Assembly (NCBI RefSeq): GCF_009912395.1
Contig: NZ_WNDO01000034.1
Coordinates: 1-57,969, forward strand
Origin: Luteibacter sp.
GTDB lineage: Bacteria; Pseudomonadota; Gammaproteobacteria; Xanthomonadales; Rhodanobacteraceae
Reading direction: 5' to 3'
DNA: 57,969 nt
Of the stretch, positions 54,926-57,969 are shown one piece after another (positions within the stretch are counted from its first letter, which is position 1; every line of letters begins with the position of its first letter). Made by a program: the position numbers and the translations under genes. The notes beneath the pieces were generated by a model. That model was not told the origin of the DNA and did not search any database. It was given only the letters and a program-made list of their open reading frames with translations.

Positions 54926-56086
54926 ATGTCCATTGAAAACCAGACCGTCGAGGGCGAGTTGCCCGTTAACGACATCCAGCCCGAAGACAACGTCACCACC
55001 GTCACCGGTGAAGACGTTGCCTCGGACACCCACGCCTCGTCCGAGGAGTCGACCGAAGCCCATGCTCCGGTCGCCCCGAAGCCGGTGGTGAAAAAGAAGC
55101 CGGTCGCCAAGAAGGTGATCGAGGCCGTCCCGGCCCCGGCGCCGGCCGACCTGTTCGGCGGCGAAGCCAACCACAGCGATTCCGATTTCGCCGACCACCC
55201 GGTCGTCGCGGTCGTCAAGGAAAAGAAGCCGCGCAAGCCGGCCGTGAAGAAGGCCAAGCCGGCTCCGGCCGCCGTCGCTCCGGTGGTGGAAGAGGCTCCG
55301 GCCGTCGAAGCCCCGGTCGCCGCGGCGCCGGTGAAGAAGGCCCGCAAGGTCGCCAAGAAGGTCGCCGCCAAGCCGGCCGCCGTCGAAGCTGCCCCGGCGA
55401 AGAAGGTCTCGGCCAAGAAGGCTCCGGCGAAGAAGGCCGCGGCTGAAGAGGCCGCTCCGGCCAAGAAGTCGTCCGCGAAGAAGGCCACCAAGAAGGCCGC
55501 TTCGAAGAAGGCTGCACCGAAGAAAGCCGCTGCCAAGAAAGCCGCCCCGAAGAAGGCTGCGGCCAAGAAGGCGGTGAAGAAGGCTGCTCCGAAGAAGGCT
55601 GCCGCCAAGAAAGCGGTGAAGAAGGCCGCTCCGAAGAAGGCCGCCGCCAAGAAGGCGGTGAAGAAGGCCGCTTCGAAGAAGGTTGCCGCCAAGAAGGCGG
55701 TGAAGAAGGCCGTCTCGAAGAAGGTCGCCGCCAAGAAGGCACCGGCGAAGAAGGTTTCGGCCAAGAAGGCCGTGAAGAAGGTCGCCGTCAAGAAGGGCGG
55801 CCGCAAGGCAGCTGTGAAGAAGGCCGTCAAGAAGGCAGCCAACCGCGTCGTCCGCAAGGCGACGGCCGCCAAGAAGGCGGTGAAGAAGGCAGTCGGCAAA
55901 GTCGCCCGCAAGGTGACGGGCCGCGCTGCTGCCAAGAAGACGGTCCGCAAGGCCGCAGGTAAGACGGTCGCCCGCAAGGCGACCGGCAAGAAGACTGTCG
56001 CCAAGGCGGCGGTCAAGAGGTCCACTGCCAGCAAGACCGGCCGTACGTCGGCGCGTAAGACCGCCGGCCGTGGCCGTCGTAAGTAA
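54926..56086 (+). CDS. Histone H1-like Lys/Ala-rich DNA-binding protein
   Basis: The 386-residue protein has an acidic N-terminal third (about 1-80). A long Lys/Ala/Pro domain follows, built of repeats such as 'AAPKKAAAKKAVKK', and ends in an Arg/Lys-rich tail ('RKTAGRGRRK'). This composition is that of bacterial H1-like proteins (AlgP, HctB and Bordetella BpH1 type), which bind DNA without sequence specificity. GGAGAGGG precedes the ATG strongly. It starts 22 bases after nrdJa and ends at a perfect hairpin before nrdJb, so all three are likely on one transcript. Copy number of the repeat is likely to vary between strains. Confidence 0.87.
   Translation: MSIENQTVEGELPVNDIQPEDNVTTVTGEDVASDTHASSEESTEAHAPVAPKPVVKKKPVAKKVIEAVPAPAPADLFGGEANHSDSDFADHPVVAVVKEKKPRKPAVKKAKPAPAAVAPVVEEAPAVEAPVAAAPVKKARKVAKKVAAKPAAVEAAPAKKVSAKKAPAKKAAAEEAAPAKKSSAKKATKKAASKKAAPKKAAAKKAAPKKAAAKKAVKKAAPKKAAAKKAVKKAAPKKAAAKKAVKKAASKKVAAKKAVKKAVSKKVAAKKAPAKKVSAKKAVKKVAVKKGGRKAAVKKAVKKAANRVVRKATAAKKAVKKAVGKVARKVTGRAAAKKTVRKAAGKTVARKATGKKTVAKAAVKRSTASKTGRTSARKTAGRGRRK
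55541..55750 (+). repeat. 42-bp coding tandem repeats in the H1-like gene
   Basis: Four 42-bp units start at 55541, 55583, 55625 and 55667, each coding AAPKKAAAKKAVKK or a near variant. A fifth, diverged unit follows at 55709. The high identity makes slippage and copy-number change likely. Confidence 0.85.
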
Positions 56087-56095
56087 GTAGCACCC

Positions 56096-56125
56096 ATCCG
56101 ACCCGGCGCTCGCGCCGGGTCGGAT
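56096..56125 (+). other. Perfect hairpin between the H1-like gene and nrdJb
   Basis: ATCCGACCCGGCG and CGCCGGGTCGGAT form a perfect 13-bp stem with a CTCG loop. No T tract follows, so intrinsic termination is unlikely. It may act as an RNA-stability or partial-termination element. Confidence 0.65.
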
Positions 56126-56167
56126 ACCCGCGGCGACCCCGCGACCCGGTCAGCAGGAACACGCACC

Positions 56168-56932
56168 ATGGCGATCAGGATCGACAAGAAGATCAAGGGC
56201 TACCAGGTCGTCAAACCCGACGACAAGCCCGCACCGATCGCCGCACCGGCCGAGGAGCCCGAGGCCGAAGTCATCCAGATGCACGAAAGCCTGGAGCGCC
56301 CGGAGACCCTCGTCGGCAACACGTACAAGATCAAGTCGCCGCTCTTCGAGCACGCGCTGTACGTGACCATCAACGACATCGTGCTCAACCCAGGCACCCC
56401 CCACGAGCAGCGCCGTCCCTTCGAGCTTTTCATCAACTCGAAGAACATGGACCACTTCCAGTGGATCGTGGCGCTCACCCGTATTCTCTCCGCCGTCTTC
56501 CGCAAGGGAGGCGACGTGACCTTCATCGTCGAAGAGCTCAAGGCCGTCTTCGACCCCCGTGGCGGCTACTTCAAGGCCGGCGGCATCTACATGCCCAGCA
56601 TCGTCGCCGAGATCGGCGCCGTCATCGAACAGCACATGAAGTCGATCGGCCTGATCCACGACCCCGACATGAGCGAGGCCACCCGCCAGCTCATCGCGGA
56701 AAAACGCGCCGCCTACGAAAAAGCCACCGCCACGACACCCCCTGTAGGAGCGCGCCTTGCGCGCGACCCAGCCGCCGAATCATCCCCGACGGATGCCGAG
56801 CCTCCCAGCCACACCAACGCAGCCGGCTTCCCTGCTGGCGCGACGCTGTGCAGCAAGTGCAATACCCAGGCCCTGGTGATGATGGACGGGTGTCAGACGT
56901 GTTTGAATTGTGGGTATTCGAAGTGCGGGTAA
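56168..56932 (+). CDS. NrdJb, C-terminal subunit of the split class II ribonucleotide reductase
   Basis: The 254-residue product has the NrdJb pattern: 'LYVTINDIVLNPGTPHEQRRPFELFINSKNMDHFQWIVALTRILSAVFRKGGDVTFIVEELKAVFDPRGGYFKAGG'. Its tail 'GCQTCLNCGYSKCG' carries the cysteines that reduce the active-site disulfide of NrdJa. Between the two parts is a flexible linker, in which a REP arm is read in frame ('PPVGARLARDPAA', 56743-56767). An added C in the REP avoids the TAG stop. CAGGAA lies before the ATG. It must work with the nrdJa product upstream. Confidence 0.87.
   Translation: MAIRIDKKIKGYQVVKPDDKPAPIAAPAEEPEAEVIQMHESLERPETLVGNTYKIKSPLFEHALYVTINDIVLNPGTPHEQRRPFELFINSKNMDHFQWIVALTRILSAVFRKGGDVTFIVEELKAVFDPRGGYFKAGGIYMPSIVAEIGAVIEQHMKSIGLIHDPDMSEATRQLIAEKRAAYEKATATTPPVGARLARDPAAESSPTDAEPPSHTNAAGFPAGATLCSKCNTQALVMMDGCQTCLNCGYSKCG
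56743..56767 (+). repeat. REP arm within the nrdJb coding sequence
   Basis: TGTAGGAGCGCGCCTTGCGC continues GCGAC, one base longer than the standard arm. It is read as Val-Gly-Ala-Arg-Leu-Ala-Arg-Asp. The frame keeps the usual TAG out of phase. Confidence 0.87.
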
Positions 56933-56959
56933 GCGTGACCCCATGACCCGCACCACTAC

Positions 56960-57679
56960 TTAAGTCTCCCGGTCCCTCTTAATGAGTCCTTTGAGCTCAT
57001 CGACCGTAATGACCTCTTTCTTTCGATGCAGCATGGCGTGACAGTTAGGACATACAGGGATCAAGTCCCTAATAGGATCAACGACGTAGGGCCCGTTGAT
57101 TGTTGAGATCGGGGTATGGTGGTGAACGTGAATGAAGCCGTTGCCCCATGGGCCATAGGCTTTCCCGAAGTCAATGCCGCACACCTGACACTGGTGGCCA
57201 TAATGCTTTATGCATTGGGCCCTGGCTGAGGGGCTTCGTTCGTAGCGTTTGGCAATCGTCTCACTTGTCGCGCCCTCGATACGAAGCTCATCCTGATACG
57301 GAGTGGCGTCAGGAATATCGCTAGCGTTGTCCTGGGGCGTAAATGACCAACGGACCCCCACTGGAACTGTATCGTCCACCTGTGCGGGGTATCCGAGGCC
57401 TATATAGATAAAAGGCTCGGAGTTGTTCTCACGAAAGAAGATATGGACCTCCGCGCCAGGCTGAACCATGCGTGCGATGGATTCATGAGTGGCCTTGGCC
57501 CCGGTTTTACCTGTCCAGATGAGATCTCCTTTATCAAAGCTATTTGGATAGTCGTGCCCAGTCCTTCCTGCAACTCCAACATTGCAGAAAATGAAGTGTG
57601 CGCCCCGGTACGCGAAGTAGCCGTTGACGTACGGCCCCCATTTGGGGACAGGATGATCTTGCCCCCGTTTCACGGACAC
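56960..57679 (-). CDS. HNH endonuclease with N-terminal DUF3427-like domain
   Basis: The 239-residue protein has a C-terminal HNH nuclease: zinc Cys pairs in 'CQVCGIDF' and 'CPNCHAML' and the HH motif in 'FIHVHHHTPI'. The first 120 residues ('GAHFIFCNVGVAGRTGHDYPNSF', 'PFIYIGLGYPAQVDDTVPVGVRWSF') resemble the DUF3427/beta-barrel domain found beside helicases and nucleases, which may read modified DNA. A type IV restriction role is plausible but unproven. The start is GTG 57679, without a clear Shine-Dalgarno. G+C is about 50%, far below the neighbours, which suggests transfer. Its 5' end lies next to an IS3-type transposase gene. Confidence 0.82.
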   Translation of the reverse strand: MSVKRGQDHPVPKWGPYVNGYFAYRGAHFIFCNVGVAGRTGHDYPNSFDKGDLIWTGKTGAKATHESIARMVQPGAEVHIFFRENNSEPFIYIGLGYPAQVDDTVPVGVRWSFTPQDNASDIPDATPYQDELRIEGATSETIAKRYERSPSARAQCIKHYGHQCQVCGIDFGKAYGPWGNGFIHVHHHTPISTINGPYVVDPIRDLIPVCPNCHAMLHRKKEVITVDELKGLIKRDRET

Positions 57680-57717
57680 CCCTATAAGCGATTAACTATC
57701 GCAATAGGAGGTGGACG
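57660..57717. mobile_element. Probable left end of the IS3-family element
   Basis: The terminal repeat should lie in this interval because orfA of IS3-family elements normally starts 30-80 bases from the end. I cannot fix the end without the right-hand copy, which is outside the window. Confidence 0.4.
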
Positions 57718-57969
57718 ATGACCAAGAGCAAGGCAGGCAGAAAGGGGCAGGAGTTCAGCCTGGAGTTCAGGCAGCAGGCACTGTTGCGAGCGGCCACAGA
57801 AGGGGTAACCACGGTGGCTCGTGATCTGGGGTTGCAGCCTGCCCAGCTGTACAGTTGGCGCGCCCAGGCGCGGCGGCACGACCAGGACGATCAGGCACAA
57901 CGCTTGGAGTTGGCCGAACATGCACGGCTCAAACGTGAAGTGGCGCGGCTGGAGGAGGAGAACGCTTTC
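57718..57969 (+). CDS. IS3-family transposase OrfA, 3' end outside the window
   Basis: The first 84 codons of the gene are present and run off the right edge without a stop. The text 'SLEFRQQALLRAATEGVTTVARDLGLQPAQLYSWRAQARR' is the N-terminal helix-turn-helix of IS3-group OrfA, and 'EHARLKREVARLEEENAF' starts the leucine-zipper region. In these elements OrfA and OrfB are joined by frameshifting to make the active transposase. AGGAGGT lies a few bases before the ATG. The left end of the IS should lie within about 50 bases upstream, near the start of the HNH gene. Confidence 0.88.
   Translation, partial: MTKSKAGRKGQEFSLEFRQQALLRAATEGVTTVARDLGLQPAQLYSWRAQARRHDQDDQAQRLELAEHARLKREVARLEEENAF

Noticed and set aside
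54862-56196. 444-residue minus-strand protein with Phe/Leu/Ala repeats
   Set aside because: It is the reverse reading of the Lys/Ala codon repeats of the H1-like gene, which has a strong ribosome site and a known family type.

Overview
The window is chromosomal DNA of high G+C, about 65% by eye, from a gammaproteobacterium of the Xanthomonadales. It most resembles the Rhodanobacteraceae (Luteibacter/Dyella type). This rests on gene order (mreBCD-mrdA-rodA-mltB-rlpA-dacC-ybeD-lipB-lipA), a split class II ribonucleotide reductase, an E3 with a fused lipoyl domain, and many REP palindromes that open with GTAGGAGCGCGC. The genus assignment is inference.

Layout. 1-1010: terminators, a REP pair and a small secreted DUF4879-like protein. 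1311-8173: glycerol catabolism (glpR, then glpD-glpF-glpK), with a metallo-beta-lactamase-fold hydrolase and a LysR regulator in between. 8311-9246: PfkB-family sugar/nucleoside kinase. 9514-18991: cell shape and wall growth (mreB, mreC, mreD, mrdA, rodA, mltB, rlpA, dacC). 19002-21135: ybeD-lipB-lipA lipoate synthesis. 21164-25325: Prc protease, an S4-domain pseudouridine synthase and a RIO kinase. 25413-30018: MscS channel, then aceF-lpd, whose lipoyl domains are the expected substrates of LipA/LipB. 30121-30764: a REP-associated transposase (RAYT) between two REP pairs. 30817-35547: amino-acid permease, a large secreted glycosidase-like protein and small membrane proteins. 35663-39486: purC, cytochrome c, djlA, rpe and a SEL1-like secreted protein. 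39617-42766: a small membrane-peptide gene and a two-component pair resembling the 'proteobacterial dedicated sortase system' regulators. 42874-48579: trpE, a secreted chorismate-lyase-like protein, a DUF4019 protein, an alpha/beta hydrolase and an M17 aminopeptidase. 48649-52391: HAD phosphatase, a PstS-like/LysM fusion and a DegQ-type protease. 52756-56932: nrdJa, a histone-H1-like gene and nrdJb. 56960-57969: a lower-G+C HNH endonuclease gene next to the start of an IS3-family element that runs off the window.

The most unusual theme is how the REP elements meet genes. A RAYT sits between REP pairs. Four genes take their stop codon from the GTAG head of a REP, each ending CTG-TAG. One REP arm is read in frame inside nrdJb, and another type of intergenic inverted repeat is read through at the 5' end of rlpA. 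Other points of interest are a hairpin that would cover the Shine-Dalgarno site of the SEL1-like gene, a likely 37-residue membrane peptide with its own antisense terminator, three tandem 10-bp half-sites ahead of glpD, and an H1-like gene between the two halves of a ribonucleotide reductase. I saw no tRNA, rRNA, CRISPR array or prophage.
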